Assembly (NCBI GenBank): GCA_001725355.1
Contig: MEGD01000012.1
Location: 20,227 to 84,226 of the forward strand
Origin: Novosphingobium sp. SCN 66-18
GTDB taxonomy: Bacteria; Pseudomonadota; Alphaproteobacteria; Sphingomonadales; Sphingomonadaceae
Reading direction: 5' to 3'
DNA: 64,000 bases
Below, one piece after another: positions 26,844 through 36,990 of the stretch. The stretch's first letter is position 1, and each line of letters begins with the position of its first letter. The position numbers and the translations under genes were made by a program. A model generated the notes under the pieces. The model had not been told where the DNA came from, did no database searches, and saw nothing but the letters and a program-made list of their open reading frames with translations.

Positions 26844-27692
26844 GTGACAGCAACAGCCACGACAATACAGGCCGGGCAACCGGCCGGCCCCGCCGAAGTC
26901 GATGCCGCGGCGCCGTTGCTGGTGTTCGATTCCGGCGTGGGTGGGCTTTCGGTGCTGCACAAGGTCCGCGCGCTCCTGCCCGATGCGCCAGTGATCTACG
27001 CCGCCGACAACGCCGGCCTGCCCTATGGCACCAAGACCGAGGCGCAGATCGCCGCGCGCGTTTCCGGCCTGCTGGGCCGCATGACCGAGCGTTTCCGCCC
27101 ACGCCTTGTCTGCATCGCCTGCAACACCGCCTCCACCATCGCGCTCGCTTCGGTGCGCGAGGTGCTGGAAGTGCCGATCGTGGGCACCGTGCCGGCAATC
27201 AAGCCGGCGGCGGCGATGACGCGAACCGGCGTGATCGGCCTGCTCGGCACGGAAGCCACGATCCGGCAGGTCTATGTCGATCGGCTGGAAGCCGAATTCG
27301 CGGCGGGCAAGACGTTGCTGCGCCACGGCGCGCCGGAACTGGTGCAGGCAGCCGAAGCGCAATTGCGCGGCGAACCGGTCGATCCGGCGGTCTATGCCCG
27401 TGCCGCCGCCGCGCTGCGCGCCATGCCGGGCGGCGACCGGATCGATACGGTGGTGCTGGCCTGCACGCATTTCCCGCTGGTGCAGCCGGAACTGGCGCGC
27501 GCTTTCGGCGGAGACGTGCGGTTCATCGATGGATCGGACGGCATCGCCCGGCGGATCGCCGCACTGACAGAAGGCCAGGCATGGAGCCGCAGGCAGGACG
27601 ACGTTGCGCTGTTCACGCGCGGGGGCCAGGATGTGGAACGCCTGCGGCCCGCGCTGGCGGCCTATGGCCTGGATCGCGTCGCGATCCTTTAG
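26844..27692 (+). CDS. murI: Glutamate racemase
   Basis: 282 residues from a GTG start, chosen because the longer open frame crosses the plsY start. Makes D-glutamate for peptidoglycan. The substrate motif FDSGVGGLSVL lies near residue 30; the two catalytic cysteines are Cys93 (IACNTASTIA) and Cys207 (LACTHFPL), and PYG in NAGLPYGTK is conserved. Followed after 28 bp by the metallo-beta-lactamase-fold gene. Confidence 0.94.
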   Translation: MTATATTIQAGQPAGPAEVDAAAPLLVFDSGVGGLSVLHKVRALLPDAPVIYAADNAGLPYGTKTEAQIAARVSGLLGRMTERFRPRLVCIACNTASTIALASVREVLEVPIVGTVPAIKPAAAMTRTGVIGLLGTEATIRQVYVDRLEAEFAAGKTLLRHGAPELVQAAEAQLRGEPVDPAVYARAAAALRAMPGGDRIDTVVLACTHFPLVQPELARAFGGDVRFIDGSDGIARRIAALTEGQAWSRRQDDVALFTRGGQDVERLRPALAAYGLDRVAIL

Positions 27693-27720
27693 GCGCGCGC
27701 TTCAAGGGGGGAACGGTTCT

Positions 27721-28743
27721 TTGCGCACGGGATGGAAGATCGCCGCTGTCCTGTTGCTCGCCGTGGCGGGCGTGGCCTACTGGCTGCTGATCGACAACCG
27801 TACCGGGTCCATCGCCGAACGCCCGATCGACATCGCCGCGCTACGCCGCGCGGCCGCTGCGATGCCGGGGCCGCGCCCCGACGCGATCGATCTGGAAATC
27901 GTGGCGCAGGGAACCTCGCCCGCCACGCTGCTGGTCGCGGGCGGCGGTTTCGGCAAGGCGGGGATCGCGGCGGCGGCGTTCCGCGTGCGCGGCCCCGGCG
28001 GGACCGTGCTGATCGACAGCGGACTGACGCGCGAACAGGCCGGCAAGCTCGACATGACCGACTACGACGCCGCCGCGCAGCAGCGCGTCGAGGCCGCGAT
28101 GAACACGGCGGACCGAATCGTCTTCACGCACGAGCACTACGATCACATTGGCGGCTTTGCAGCTTCGCGCGGCATGGCCAGCAACGCTGAAAAAGCGTTC
28201 GTGCCGCGTGCGCAGTATGCTGCGCTGGCGGCGGAGCTTGGTCGCGCGGGCAAGAGTGCGAAAGCCCTGCCCCCGCCGGTCGAGCGGCAGGGTGCGACGG
28301 CGCTGGCGCCCGGAGTCGCCGTCATGCCGATGCCGGGCCACACGCCGGGATCGCAACTGATCTACGTGGTGCTGGCCAGCGGGCGCGAATACCTTTTCCC
28401 TGGCGACGTGACCTCGATGGAACGGAACCTGTCCGAAACACGGGGGCGTTCGCGGCTTGTCGCGGATTGGCTTGCGCCGGAGGACCGCAACGCGGTGATC
28501 GGCTGGATCAAGGGCCTGCGCACGCTGCAGGCGCGCACGCCGGGCCTGACCATCGCTTTTCAGCATGATCGCGACTGGCTTTTGCGCCAGCGCAATGACG
28601 GTGCCTTCCATATCGGCTTCAGCGATCCCGCACGGGTGCAGGCGCGAAAACCGGCTGGCCAAGCACAAACAACAAGCGTACAAGCCGCGCCATTCGCCGA
28701 TGGCCCGGCATTTTCGAGCCTGACACAAGGAGCGGCGGGGTGA
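27721..28743 (+). CDS. Membrane-anchored metallo-beta-lactamase-fold hydrolase
   Basis: 340 residues from a TTG start preceded by GGGGGGAACGG. One N-terminal membrane anchor ([18 protein letters not shown]) leaves the catalytic domain outside the cytoplasm. The metal motif is HEHYDH (His137, His139, Asp141, His142), with MPGHTPGSQ and FPGDV supplying further ligands and a C-terminal FQHDRDW. The reaction is unknown; lactonase, thioesterase and phosphodiesterase activities all occur in this fold. Its stop overlaps the hemA GTG start, so the two are co-expressed. Confidence 0.78.
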   Translation: MRTGWKIAAVLLLAVAGVAYWLLIDNRTGSIAERPIDIAALRRAAAAMPGPRPDAIDLEIVAQGTSPATLLVAGGGFGKAGIAAAAFRVRGPGGTVLIDSGLTREQAGKLDMTDYDAAAQQRVEAAMNTADRIVFTHEHYDHIGGFAASRGMASNAEKAFVPRAQYAALAAELGRAGKSAKALPPPVERQGATALAPGVAVMPMPGHTPGSQLIYVVLASGREYLFPGDVTSMERNLSETRGRSRLVADWLAPEDRNAVIGWIKGLRTLQARTPGLTIAFQHDRDWLLRQRNDGAFHIGFSDPARVQARKPAGQAQTTSVQAAPFADGPAFSSLTQGAAG

Positions 28744-29960
28744 ATTACGATCAAGTTTTCGACCAGGCGATTGACCGTCTGCATTCCGAAGGCCGCTACC
28801 GGGTTTTCATCGATATCCTCCGCAACAAGGGCGCCTACCCCAACGCCCGCTGCTTTGCCGGCCACAACGGCCCGAAGCCGATCACGGTGTGGTGCTCCAA
28901 CGACTATCTCGCCATGGGCCAGCATCCCAAGGTGATCGCGGCGATGGAAGAAGCGCTGCATGACGTGGGCGCCGGTTCCGGCGGTACGCGCAATATCGGC
29001 GGCAACACGCACTATCACATTGAACTGGAGCGCGAGCTGGCCGACCTGCACGGCAAGGATGGCGCGCTGCTGTTCACCTCGGGCTATGTCTCGAACGATG
29101 CCACGCTGTCCACGCTCGCCAAGATCCTGCCGGGCTGCGTGATCTTTTCCGACGAGCTGAACCACGCCAGCATGATCGCCGGCATCCGCAATTCGGGCTG
29201 CGAGAAGAAGGTGTTCCGTCACAACGACGTCGAGCACCTTGAAGAACTTCTCGCCGAGACCGATCCGGCGCTGCCCAAACTGATCGCGTTCGAAAGCGTC
29301 TATTCGATGGACGCCGACATCGCGCCGATCCACGCGATCTGCGACCTTGCCGAAAAGTACAACGCGCTCACCTATATCGACGAAGTCCACGCCGTCGGCA
29401 TGTATGGCGCGCGCGGCGGCGGCATTTCGGAACGTGACGAGGCGGCGAGCCGGATCGACATCATCGAGGGCACGCTGGGCAAGGCGTTCGGCGTGATGGG
29501 CGGCTACATCGCGGCCGACACGCGCATCATCGACGTGATCCGCTCCTATGCGCCGGGCTTCATCTTCACCACCTCGCTCTCCCCGGTGCTGGTCGCCGGC
29601 GTGCTGGCGGCGGTACGGCATCTCAAGGCATCGAGCGTCGAGCGCGAGGCGCAGCAGGCGTCTGCCGCCACGCTCAAGCGCCTGTTCGCCGAAGCCGGCC
29701 TGCCGGTGATGCCATCCTCCACGCACATCGTTCCGCTGATGGTGGGCGATCCGGTGCGCGCGAAGAAGGTCAGCGACATCCTGCTCGCCGAATACGGCGT
29801 CTATGTGCAGCCGATCAATTTCCCGACCGTGCCGCGCGGCACCGAACGCCTGCGCTTCACGCCCGGGCCGGCGCATACCGAAGCGATGATGCAAGACCTG
29901 ACGGCCGCGCTCGTCGAAATCTGGGGCCGCCTCGATCTCGAAAAGCGCAAGGCCGCCTGA
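28740..29960 (+). CDS. hemA: 5-aminolevulinate synthase
   Basis: 406 residues. PLP enzyme condensing glycine and succinyl-CoA, the first step of the alphaproteobacterial (C4/Shemin) heme pathway. Visible are [38 protein letters not shown] and the PLP lysine Lys248 in EGTLGKAFG, the same number as in other bacterial ALA synthases. GTG start at 28740 overlapping the previous stop. Confidence 0.96.
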   Translation: MNYDQVFDQAIDRLHSEGRYRVFIDILRNKGAYPNARCFAGHNGPKPITVWCSNDYLAMGQHPKVIAAMEEALHDVGAGSGGTRNIGGNTHYHIELERELADLHGKDGALLFTSGYVSNDATLSTLAKILPGCVIFSDELNHASMIAGIRNSGCEKKVFRHNDVEHLEELLAETDPALPKLIAFESVYSMDADIAPIHAICDLAEKYNALTYIDEVHAVGMYGARGGGISERDEAASRIDIIEGTLGKAFGVMGGYIAADTRIIDVIRSYAPGFIFTTSLSPVLVAGVLAAVRHLKASSVEREAQQASAATLKRLFAEAGLPVMPSSTHIVPLMVGDPVRAKKVSDILLAEYGVYVQPINFPTVPRGTERLRFTPGPAHTEAMMQDLTAALVEIWGRLDLEKRKAA

Positions 29961-29987
29961 TCCTCTCTTGCTCTCCGCAACCGACCG

Positions 29988-30005
29988 TTTAATCATGCGA
30001 TTAAA
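29988..30005. promoter_or_regulatory. Perfect palindromic operator upstream of the nitroreductase gene
   Basis: TTTAATC-ATGC-GATTAAA: exact 7-bp arms around 4 bp, 19 bp before the GTG start of the nitroreductase and just after its Shine-Dalgarno-free leader begins. The symmetry fits a TetR-type repressor dimer, which often controls nitroreductase or ene-reductase genes. No regulator gene is adjacent. Confidence 0.6.
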
Positions 30006-30024
30006 TGCTCGGTGGGAGAGGACA

Positions 30025-30720
30025 GTGACGACACACAACGGGCCTGGCTACGACGCGGTCGTATTAGGCCGCCGCAGCATCCGCGGCTTTCTGAAGAAGC
30101 CGGTTCCGCGCGAACTGATCGAGGAAATCCTGGCGCTGGCGATGCGCGCGCCCTCCTCACTCAACACGCAGCCATGGAATTTCACGGTGGTGACCGGCGA
30201 ACCGCTTGACCGCATCCGTGCGGAAAACACCCGCCGCAATCTGGAAGGCGTTCCCGAAAGCCGCGAGTTCCGCAAGTTCGAGGTCTATGAGGGCCCGCAC
30301 CGCGAACGGCAGGTGGAAATCGCCAAGCAGCTGTTCGGCGCCATGGGCATCGCGCGCGAGGACAAGGAAAAGCGGCTGGACTGGGTGCTGCGCGGCTTCC
30401 GCCAGTTCGACGCGCCGGTCTCGATCGTCGTCACCTATGACCGGGCGCTGTTCGGAGGGGATATTGCCCCGTTCGATTGCGGCGCGGTGACGACGGCGCT
30501 GGTCAACGCGGCCTGGTCGCGCGGGCTGGGCTGCGTGATCAACAGCCAAGGCATCATGCAAAGCCCGGTGGTGCGCGAGCACGCGAAGATCGCCGACGAT
30601 CAGGTCATCATGATCTGCGTGGCGATGGGCTGGCCGGACGAGAGTTTCCCCGCCAACGCCGTGATCTCGAAGCGCAAGTCGGTGGCCGACGCGGCGCGCT
30701 TCGTGGGGTTCGAGGAATAG
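30025..30720 (+). CDS. Nitroreductase family flavoprotein
   Basis: 231 residues. FMN-dependent NAD(P)H oxidoreductase acting on nitro compounds, quinones or enones. The N-terminal VLGRRSIRGFLKKPVPRELIEEILALAMRAPSSLNTQPWNF is the classic FMN/substrate region; GLGCVINSQGIMQSPVVRE and MICVAMGWPDES follow. I chose GTG 30025 because GGGAGAGG lies at the right distance; a longer frame from 29968 would run through the palindromic operator. Confidence 0.88.
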   Translation: MTTHNGPGYDAVVLGRRSIRGFLKKPVPRELIEEILALAMRAPSSLNTQPWNFTVVTGEPLDRIRAENTRRNLEGVPESREFRKFEVYEGPHRERQVEIAKQLFGAMGIAREDKEKRLDWVLRGFRQFDAPVSIVVTYDRALFGGDIAPFDCGAVTTALVNAAWSRGLGCVINSQGIMQSPVVREHAKIADDQVIMICVAMGWPDESFPANAVISKRKSVADAARFVGFEE

Positions 30721-30727
30721 CGCAAAC

Positions 30728-30754
30728 GCCCCGCTTCCCGATGGGAAGCGGGGC
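30728..30754. terminator. Strong hairpin between convergent genes
   Basis: A perfect 12-bp stem (GCCCCGCTTCCC / GGGAAGCGGGGC) with a 3-nt loop lies between the nitroreductase stop and the stop of the convergent RcnB-like gene, 7 bp from each. No T-run on either side, but the position fits a bidirectional terminator. Confidence 0.7.
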
Positions 30755-30760
30755 CTAGGG

Positions 30761-31135
30761 TCAGTTGAAGGTTCCCGCCACGACCGAGGCGATCACGCCC
30801 GTGGCGATCCCCACCAGCAAGGCGTCATTTCCCGACTGGACCCAGCGATAGCCGCGCGGCGGCGCGTGCAGGCGGTGGTAGCGACGATAATCGATCACGC
30901 GGTAGTTCGGCGCGCGGCGTTGTTCAAAACGCTGCCCCTTGCGGAACGGATTGGGCTGATACCGCGAATACGCCGGTCCCGCGCGGCGATCGTCATGGCG
31001 GATGTCGCGCCGATCGTTGTCGTGCCGGTTATTGTCGTATCGGCCATTTTGATGACGGGGCGGATCGGCCATGGCAGGCGTCGCGGCCGGAAGGACCATG
31101 GCCAGCGCGATGGCGGCGGAGAAAATCTTCTTCAT
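30761..31135 (-). CDS. RcnB-like periplasmic protein
   Basis: 124 residues with a signal peptide (MKKIFSAAIALAMVLPAATPAMA). A His/Asp/Arg/Asn-rich linker (about residues 24-60) precedes the domain NPFRKGQRFEQRRAPNYRVIDYRRYHRL then PPRGYRWVQSGNDALLVGIATGVIASV, which matches the RcnB family (PF11776). RcnB of E. coli takes part in periplasmic nickel/cobalt homeostasis; most family members are uncharacterised. Start taken at MKK rather than the longer in-frame ATG. Confidence 0.8.
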   Translation of the reverse strand: MKKIFSAAIALAMVLPAATPAMADPPRHQNGRYDNNRHDNDRRDIRHDDRRAGPAYSRYQPNPFRKGQRFEQRRAPNYRVIDYRRYHRLHAPPRGYRWVQSGNDALLVGIATGVIASVVAGTFN

Positions 31136-31454
31136 GATGCGGTCTCCTGTGTGGTTGCAGAAGAAACGCACGCCTGCGCGACAAGGTCCGTCGTCAACCG
31201 TCTGAAAATGTCGCAGAAAGATATCCGCTTGTTACAAACGCCGGGCACGGTGGAAACGGGCGCAACGCGGCGCGGGGCACCGAAGGCCCTCGCAATGGGC
31301 GACCGGGCTCTCTATATCGGCTTCGTCGAAGGGATCGCGGGCAGCAGGCTGACCGGCGCCTTCATGGAAAAACGGCTGGGATGCCGGGGACGGCGCGCAT
31401 GGGCGCTCGCTGGCCCGCATCCCGGCGAAGATGGATTGAAAGACGGACACCGCC
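31136..31454. other. Intergenic region between rcnB-like gene and rbfA
   Basis: Divergent promoter region of 319 bp. Open frames that cross it lack family features and good start signals; I see no convincing gene, RNA or repeat. Confidence 0.5.
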
Positions 31455-31871
31455 TTGGCACGCTTGAACACTTCCACGCCCGAGACCCGCAGCGTCCGGC
31501 TCCTCAAGGTGGGCGAACAGGTCCGGCACATCCTGTCCGAACTGCTCACCCGCCAGCAGGTGCATGACGACGTGCTGACCGCGCATACCGTTTCGGTCAC
31601 CGAAGTCCGCATGTCGCCCGATCTGCGCCACGCGACGGTCTTCGTGAAATCGCTGCTGGGGACCGACGAAGCGGACGTCATCAAGGCGCTGCGCACCAAC
31701 ACGGCCTTCTTCCAGAAGGAAGTGGCGAGCCGCCTGAAGCTGAAGTACGCGGCAAAGATCAAGTTCCTGCCCGACGAAAGCTTCGAAGAGGCGAGCCGGA
31801 TCGATGCGCTGCTGGCGGACCCGCGCGTGACGCGCGATCTGGACGGCGATCCCGAAGACGACGCCGACTGA
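31455..31871 (+). CDS. rbfA: 30S ribosome-binding factor A
   Basis: 138 residues. KH-like cold-adaptation factor needed for 16S rRNA maturation. [22 protein letters not shown] and [22 protein letters not shown] are characteristic, with the alphaproteobacterial acidic tail ([11 protein letters not shown]). TTG start at 31455. It is separated from truB by about 5.9 kb, unlike the usual rbfA-truB neighbourhood. Confidence 0.92.
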   Translation: MARLNTSTPETRSVRLLKVGEQVRHILSELLTRQQVHDDVLTAHTVSVTEVRMSPDLRHATVFVKSLLGTDEADVIKALRTNTAFFQKEVASRLKLKYAAKIKFLPDESFEEASRIDALLADPRVTRDLDGDPEDDAD

Positions 31872-31883
31872 TCGCCGCCGCGC

Positions 31884-32462
31884 ATGGCCAAGCTCTATTT
31901 CTACTACGCCAGCATGAACGCGGGCAAATCGACCACGCTGCTGCAGGCCGATTTCAACTATCGCGAGCGCGGCATGGCGACCATGCTGTGGACGGCGGCG
32001 GTGGATGACCGCTGGCAGCGCAAGCCGATCGCCAGCCGCATCGGGCTGGAGGCGGACGCACACCTGTTCGACGAAGCCACCGACCTGTGGGCGCGCGTGA
32101 CGGCCGCCCACGCGGTGCAGCCGCTGTCCTGCGTCCTGATCGACGAAGCCCAGTTCCTTTCCGGGCCGCAGGTGTGGCAACTGGCGCGCGTGGCGGACCA
32201 GGCCAACATCCCCGTGCTGTGCTATGGCCTGCGCACCGATTTCCAGGGCGAACTGTTCCCCGGTTCGGCCGCGCTGCTGGGCATTGCCGATGCGCTGGTC
32301 GAACTGAAGGCGGTCTGCCACTGCGGTCGCAAGGCCACGATGAACCTGCGCGTCGACAGCGACGGCGCCGCGGTCAGGGCCGGCGCGCAGACCGAGATCG
32401 GCGGGAACGATCGCTATGTCGCGCTGTGCCGGCGCCATTTCAGTGAGGCTTTGCATCCATGA
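31884..32462 (+). CDS. tdk: Thymidine kinase
   Basis: 192 residues, type II. The P-loop is YYASMNAGKSTTLLQADFNY, the Mg/Walker B region CVLIDEAQFLSGPQVWQLARV, and the structural zinc is held by Cys pairs in VCHCGRKA and the C-terminal CRRH. Salvages thymidine to dTMP. Overlaps the next gene by 4 bp (ATGA). Confidence 0.94.
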   Translation: MAKLYFYYASMNAGKSTTLLQADFNYRERGMATMLWTAAVDDRWQRKPIASRIGLEADAHLFDEATDLWARVTAAHAVQPLSCVLIDEAQFLSGPQVWQLARVADQANIPVLCYGLRTDFQGELFPGSAALLGIADALVELKAVCHCGRKATMNLRVDSDGAAVRAGAQTEIGGNDRYVALCRRHFSEALHP

Positions 32463-33160
32463 GCGATACGATGTGGCAGGCGGCGACCCTGATCGTGCCG
32501 CTGGTGCTGGCGATCGTGTTTCACGAAGTGGCGCACGGGTGGGTCGCCGGCCTGCTGGGCGATCCGACCGCGCGCGAACAACGCCGGCTGAGCCTCAATC
32601 CGCTGCGCCATGTCGATCCCATGGGCACGGTGATCCTTCCGGGCTTCCTGGCGTTGATCAAGGCGCCGGTGTTCGGCTGGGCCAAGCCGGTGCCGGTCGA
32701 CGCCCGGCGCCTGCGCGATCCGCGCCGCGACATGATGATCGTGGCGGCGGCAGGCCCCGGCACCAATCTCGTGCTCGCCTTGCTGGGAGCTATCGGCCTT
32801 GGCCTGCTCGCCCGGTTCACCACGGATGCGGCGCAACCGGGAACGGCCTTGCTGTTCCTTGCCGCCAATCTCCAGAACTTCATTGCGCTGAACATCTTTC
32901 TGGCGGTGTTCAACCTGCTGCCGGTGCCGCCGTTCGACGGATCGCACATCGTCGAAGGGCTGCTGCCCGAACGCGCCGCCATGGCCTATGCGCGGGCGCG
33001 GCCCTACGGATTGCCGATCATGATCCTGCTGCTGTTCGTGCTGCCCCAGATCGCGCCGAACCTGCACATCGTCGATCGCCTGATCTTTCCGCCGGTGCAA
33101 TGGCTTGGAAGCTGGTATCAGTCCATCGCGCAGGCCGTGGCTGGTCCCGAAATGAACTAG
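32459..33160 (+). CDS. Site-2 protease-like (M50) membrane metalloprotease
   Basis: 233 residues, five or six membrane segments. The zinc motif HEVAH (His22, Glu23, His26) is in the first helix and the third ligand region is FNLLPVPPFDGSHIVEGLLP. The alphaproteobacterial YwhC-type branch lacks a PDZ domain, as here. Likely cleaves membrane-spanning substrates; target unknown. Coupled to tdk by a 4-bp overlap, with no obvious functional link. Confidence 0.88.
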   Translation: MSDTMWQAATLIVPLVLAIVFHEVAHGWVAGLLGDPTAREQRRLSLNPLRHVDPMGTVILPGFLALIKAPVFGWAKPVPVDARRLRDPRRDMMIVAAAGPGTNLVLALLGAIGLGLLARFTTDAAQPGTALLFLAANLQNFIALNIFLAVFNLLPVPPFDGSHIVEGLLPERAAMAYARARPYGLPIMILLLFVLPQIAPNLHIVDRLIFPPVQWLGSWYQSIAQAVAGPEMN

Positions 33161-33163
33161 CCC

Positions 33164-34903
33164 TCATGCGGGCGGTGCGGCGGCCATGGGCGCACATGCC
33201 GCGTGTTCGGCGAGCCGCGCACCGACGGCCTCCCCCATATCGTGACAGCTGGTAAGGCCCTGGATGAAGGGATGCCGCCCCAGAATGAATGGCAGGCTCA
33301 GCAGATGGATGCGCCGGGCAACCGACTGCTCCGAGACCGGCCGAAAGTCATCGTCGATCACGATCCCGCGGTATCCGGCCCCGGTGTCGCCCGCATCCTG
33401 CACAACGCCCTGATCGAGCAGGGTCTGAAACGGGAACGCCGCCGCTTCCAGCGGCCGCTGGCCGGTCGCGTCGATGAACGCGGAAAAATGATGCCTTTGG
33501 CCGTCGAACGACATGGTCGCGCCCGACGCTTCCGAATGCGTATCGAGCCTGGCATCGTCGCCCACCGCGAGGATGGCAAGCGCACCGGCGCGATGAAGCG
33601 CCAGAAGGCGCTCGATCGACGCGTGAGGCACGGTTGCGTAATTGTCCGTAAAAATCGGCTGGAGATGCTGTGAAAAGCGGGCGTGATCCGCTTCGTCGAG
33701 ATGCGGCACGATCCGCGCGAACACCTCGTGCGCCCGCAGGATGGCATAACGCCACGGAATGGTGGTCCCGGTTTCGAAATTCTTTCGCGCCTCGTCGAGA
33801 TTGGCCTGCGCCCACGCGAAGGGATCGGCGGCGAGGCGCTCGGCAAAATAGCGCTCGCCGAACGCCTCGACGGAGGAATCCCTCCCGATCCTGTCGGCAT
33901 AGTCCGGATCGACAAATCGCAATTGTTCCTCGAACAGCGCGTAGGTGCGATCGAGCAGGCCGGTTTCGCCCGCTTCGATCAGACCCTGCACGGCCTGCTC
34001 GGTGAAAATGGTCAACGGTTCATGCGGGATCGGGCAAAAGAAATCCGCCTCCGGCATCAAGCCCTTGCGCGACATCATCGTGATGTGCAGCGCGGCGCCG
34101 CCGGCCTGCGGCTTCCAGCGAAGGGCCTGGTCCTCCGCCGGTGCGCTCTCCCCCGGTGCCGGCTCGCCCGCTTCCGCGCCATCCGCGATCACGAACGCGC
34201 CGTGGTTGACCGCCAGGGCGACCGCCGCGTCGATTGCGCTGAGCGATGTTCCGCGGATGCCGACGGGCCCCGCCGGAATACGCTTGAGCGCGCTCGCCGG
34301 CCAGGGGCTGGCGAAGAAGCCCGGCCTAACCTCCGGCTCATCGGGCCATTCATGGCCGGTTGCGATCACAATCTGCGAAAACCGCGCCTGATAGGCCGGA
34401 GCGCCGCGCGGCTGGACCGAAAGGCACAGGCCGTCCCCTTCCGCCGCTATATCCGTCACACGCGACCGGGCACGAACGTCAATCGCATGGCCCGCCGCTC
34501 CCCCCTCGGCGACCAGCGCCTCGAACCGGTCGCGCAAGTAATGACCGAGCACCACGCGGGGGTAGAAGGTGCGTTCGTCGATGCCGTCCGGATCGATGTT
34601 GTAGCCCGCGAGCCGCGCGGGCGTTTGCTGCGCCAGCCACTCTACCAGCGTGATGCCAAGGGGCGGAAGCTCGATGCTGGCGATATTGGCGAGCATCGCG
34701 GGGTCGTTCCAGCCGGGACGATACGGCGTCCCTAGCCCGGCCCGCGCCTGCTCCTCGAAGATCGTGATCGAGATCGGGCCAGCCGCCCGCGCCAGCAGGG
34801 CCTGGAGCGTATAGATGGAAGTCGGACCCGCGCCGATCAACGCGATCGACACTGGGCCGCTCTCCAAGACACCATCCCTGTCCTGCGGCGCCGGTAACTT
34901 CAT
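33164..34903 (-). CDS. FAD/NAD(P)-binding protein (PF13454-type)
   Basis: 579 residues. The N-terminal Rossmann motif IALIGAGPTSIYTLQALLARA, GLGTPYRPG and DERTFYPRVVLGHYL, and IVIATGHEWPDEPEVRPG with GIRGTSLSAIDAAVALA point to the large FAD-NAD(P)-binding (HydR/YdhS-like) flavoprotein family. No enzymatic reaction is established for close relatives I know. Its ATG overlaps the katE stop by 4 bp, so it is translationally coupled to a catalase; a redox-stress function is a reasonable inference only. Confidence 0.8.
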   Translation of the reverse strand: MKLPAPQDRDGVLESGPVSIALIGAGPTSIYTLQALLARAAGPISITIFEEQARAGLGTPYRPGWNDPAMLANIASIELPPLGITLVEWLAQQTPARLAGYNIDPDGIDERTFYPRVVLGHYLRDRFEALVAEGGAAGHAIDVRARSRVTDIAAEGDGLCLSVQPRGAPAYQARFSQIVIATGHEWPDEPEVRPGFFASPWPASALKRIPAGPVGIRGTSLSAIDAAVALAVNHGAFVIADGAEAGEPAPGESAPAEDQALRWKPQAGGAALHITMMSRKGLMPEADFFCPIPHEPLTIFTEQAVQGLIEAGETGLLDRTYALFEEQLRFVDPDYADRIGRDSSVEAFGERYFAERLAADPFAWAQANLDEARKNFETGTTIPWRYAILRAHEVFARIVPHLDEADHARFSQHLQPIFTDNYATVPHASIERLLALHRAGALAILAVGDDARLDTHSEASGATMSFDGQRHHFSAFIDATGQRPLEAAAFPFQTLLDQGVVQDAGDTGAGYRGIVIDDDFRPVSEQSVARRIHLLSLPFILGRHPFIQGLTSCHDMGEAVGARLAEHAACAPMAAAPPA

Positions 34904-36990
34904 GCCAGGGTGCGCAGGTTCGGCTCGCGATCGTAGAACCGGCGCGCAGCTGCCGCGACGAACGGCTTGCCGAGCCCCGTGACGCCGTCATCCGGTTCGA
35001 CGCCGGCCTTCTCCAGCAACGGCTTTGCCGCGTCGCTGTGGCCGATCGCCTTCAAATGACCGAAAGCGTCCATCACGAACTGCACGGCCGCCGCTTCCTT
35101 CAGGAGGGCCGCGCAGCCATCGTCCGACAGGACGATCGCCACCGCGTCGAAGATCTGGCTTGGCGATCCGGCAAGCTGGCCGTCCGCCTTGCGCATCGAG
35201 CCATCACCCAGCTTGGCCCCGCCAACCTTGGGCGCGACGATTACGGCCTTGCCCTTGGCTTTCCGGACCGCGGCGATCACCGCGTCCAGCTCGGCGGCGT
35301 CGGTGCCGTCGGCGATGAGAATGCCGACCGCGCGGCCTTCCAGCATCTCCTTCATGTTCTTGTGGATCGACAGCGCGTCGGAAGGCGGCATGTCGATCGG
35401 CTGCTTTGCCGCCGGCGCCTTGTCGGGAAGCGGGATGCCGAGCCCGTTGGCGACGCGCTGGGCAAGGTCCTCGTCGACATTGCGCAGGTTCGCCACCATG
35501 CGCGGCGGCACCTGATCGAGCAGGCCTACCTTCGACAGTTCGAACACGAAGGCCGAGGCGATATGCGCCTGCTCGCTTGGCGTCTGCGAAAGATAGAACA
35601 TGCGAGCCTGGCTGTAGTGATCGGCGAAGGTCTCCGAACGGACCCGCAACTTTTCCCCACTCTCTTCCCCACCCGTCGCGGCATCCGTTGTGCGGAACCC
35701 GGTCAAGGTGCTTTCGCGCGGGCCGCCTTCCTCGCCATGCGCGGCAAGGCTGTTCGGTTCATAGTTGGCGCGGCCCTTGGGCACCATGGTCTGCATCTTG
35801 CCGTCGCGCTGGAAATTGCCGAACGGGCAGCGCGGCGCATTGACGGGGATCTGGTGGAAGTTGGTCGTACCGAGCCGCGAATTCTGCGTGTCGAGATAGG
35901 AAAACAGCCGCCCCTGCAGCAGGGGATCGTTCGAGAAATCGATGCCGGGCGGAATATTGGACGGCAGGAAGGCCACCTGCTCCGTCTCGGCGAAGAAATT
36001 GTCGACGTTGCGGTTGAGCGTCAGCGTGCCGATGATGCGGACGGGCACGTCCCCTTCGGGAACGAGCTTGGTCGCATCCAGCACGTCATAGGGCTGCGCC
36101 TCCGCAAAGGCTTGGTCGAACACCTGTATGCCCAGATCCCACTGCGGAAAGTTGCCCGTATCGATGGCTTCGAACAGGTCGCGGCGGAGGAAGTCGTTAT
36201 CGGCTGCCTGCAGCTTGAGCGCCTCGTCCCAGATCGTCGATTGCAGGCCGAGCCGCGGCTTCCAGTGGAATTTGACGAAGCTGGCTTTTCCTGCGGCGTT
36301 GACGAGCTTGAAGGTGTGGACGCCGAACCCCTCCATCGTCCGGAACGCGCGCGGCAGGGCGCGGTCCGACATGGCCCACATCAGCATGTGGGTCGTCTCC
36401 GGCATCAGCGAGGCCCAGTCCCAGAACGTATCGTGGGCGCTGCCCGCCTGCGGATAGCCGCGATCGGCCTCCATCTTCACGGCATGGACAAGATCGGGAA
36501 ACTTGAGCGCATCCTGGATGAAGAACACCGGAATATTGTTGCCCACCAGATCCCAGTTGCCTTCGCGCGTATAGAATTTGACCGCGAAGCCACGCACGTC
36601 GCGCGGGGTATCGACCGATCCGGCGCCGCCGGCGACAGTGGAGAAGCGCACGAACACCTCGGTCTTTTCGCCTTTGGTAAAGACGGCGGCCTTCGACAGG
36701 TCGGAGATGTCGTCGGTCGCCTCGAACACGCCATGCGCGCCGCTGCCGCGCGCATGAACGATGCGCTCGGGAATGCGCTCATGATCGAAGTGGAAGATCT
36801 TTTCGCGCAGCACGAAGTCTTCGAGCAGCGTCGGCCCGCGCGATCCGCTCTTCAACGAATTCTGGTTGTCGGAAACGGGAACGCCATGGTTGGTGGTCAG
36901 AGCCGCCGTATCCAACGCCTCCGCGGTCTGATGTGTCTCTCCTCCGGCAGATGGGCTGCGGCCGGCTTGGGTACGAGGCGACTTGGCCAT
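34900..36990 (-). CDS. katE: Large-subunit heme catalase (HPII type)
   Basis: 696 residues, clade II catalase dismutating hydrogen peroxide in the cytoplasm. The distal His79 lies in [14 protein letters not shown], Asn in [23 protein letters not shown], and the proximal heme Tyr365 in [14 protein letters not shown]. The C-terminal flavodoxin/DJ-1-like domain typical of large catalases follows ([19 protein letters not shown] onward). Start taken at MAKSPRTQ (36990) since the longer frame is not family-like and ends the usual length. Faces away from DUF6491. Confidence 0.95.
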   Translation of the reverse strand: MAKSPRTQAGRSPSAGGETHQTAEALDTAALTTNHGVPVSDNQNSLKSGSRGPTLLEDFVLREKIFHFDHERIPERIVHARGSGAHGVFEATDDISDLSKAAVFTKGEKTEVFVRFSTVAGGAGSVDTPRDVRGFAVKFYTREGNWDLVGNNIPVFFIQDALKFPDLVHAVKMEADRGYPQAGSAHDTFWDWASLMPETTHMLMWAMSDRALPRAFRTMEGFGVHTFKLVNAAGKASFVKFHWKPRLGLQSTIWDEALKLQAADNDFLRRDLFEAIDTGNFPQWDLGIQVFDQAFAEAQPYDVLDATKLVPEGDVPVRIIGTLTLNRNVDNFFAETEQVAFLPSNIPPGIDFSNDPLLQGRLFSYLDTQNSRLGTTNFHQIPVNAPRCPFGNFQRDGKMQTMVPKGRANYEPNSLAAHGEEGGPRESTLTGFRTTDAATGGEESGEKLRVRSETFADHYSQARMFYLSQTPSEQAHIASAFVFELSKVGLLDQVPPRMVANLRNVDEDLAQRVANGLGIPLPDKAPAAKQPIDMPPSDALSIHKNMKEMLEGRAVGILIADGTDAAELDAVIAAVRKAKGKAVIVAPKVGGAKLGDGSMRKADGQLAGSPSQIFDAVAIVLSDDGCAALLKEAAAVQFVMDAFGHLKAIGHSDAAKPLLEKAGVEPDDGVTGLGKPFVAAAARRFYDREPNLRTLA

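Noticed and set aside
31300-31567. Small gene upstream of rbfA (MGDRALYIGFVEG frame)
   Set aside because: Overlaps rbfA in another frame, lacks a Shine-Dalgarno and has no recognisable family sequence.
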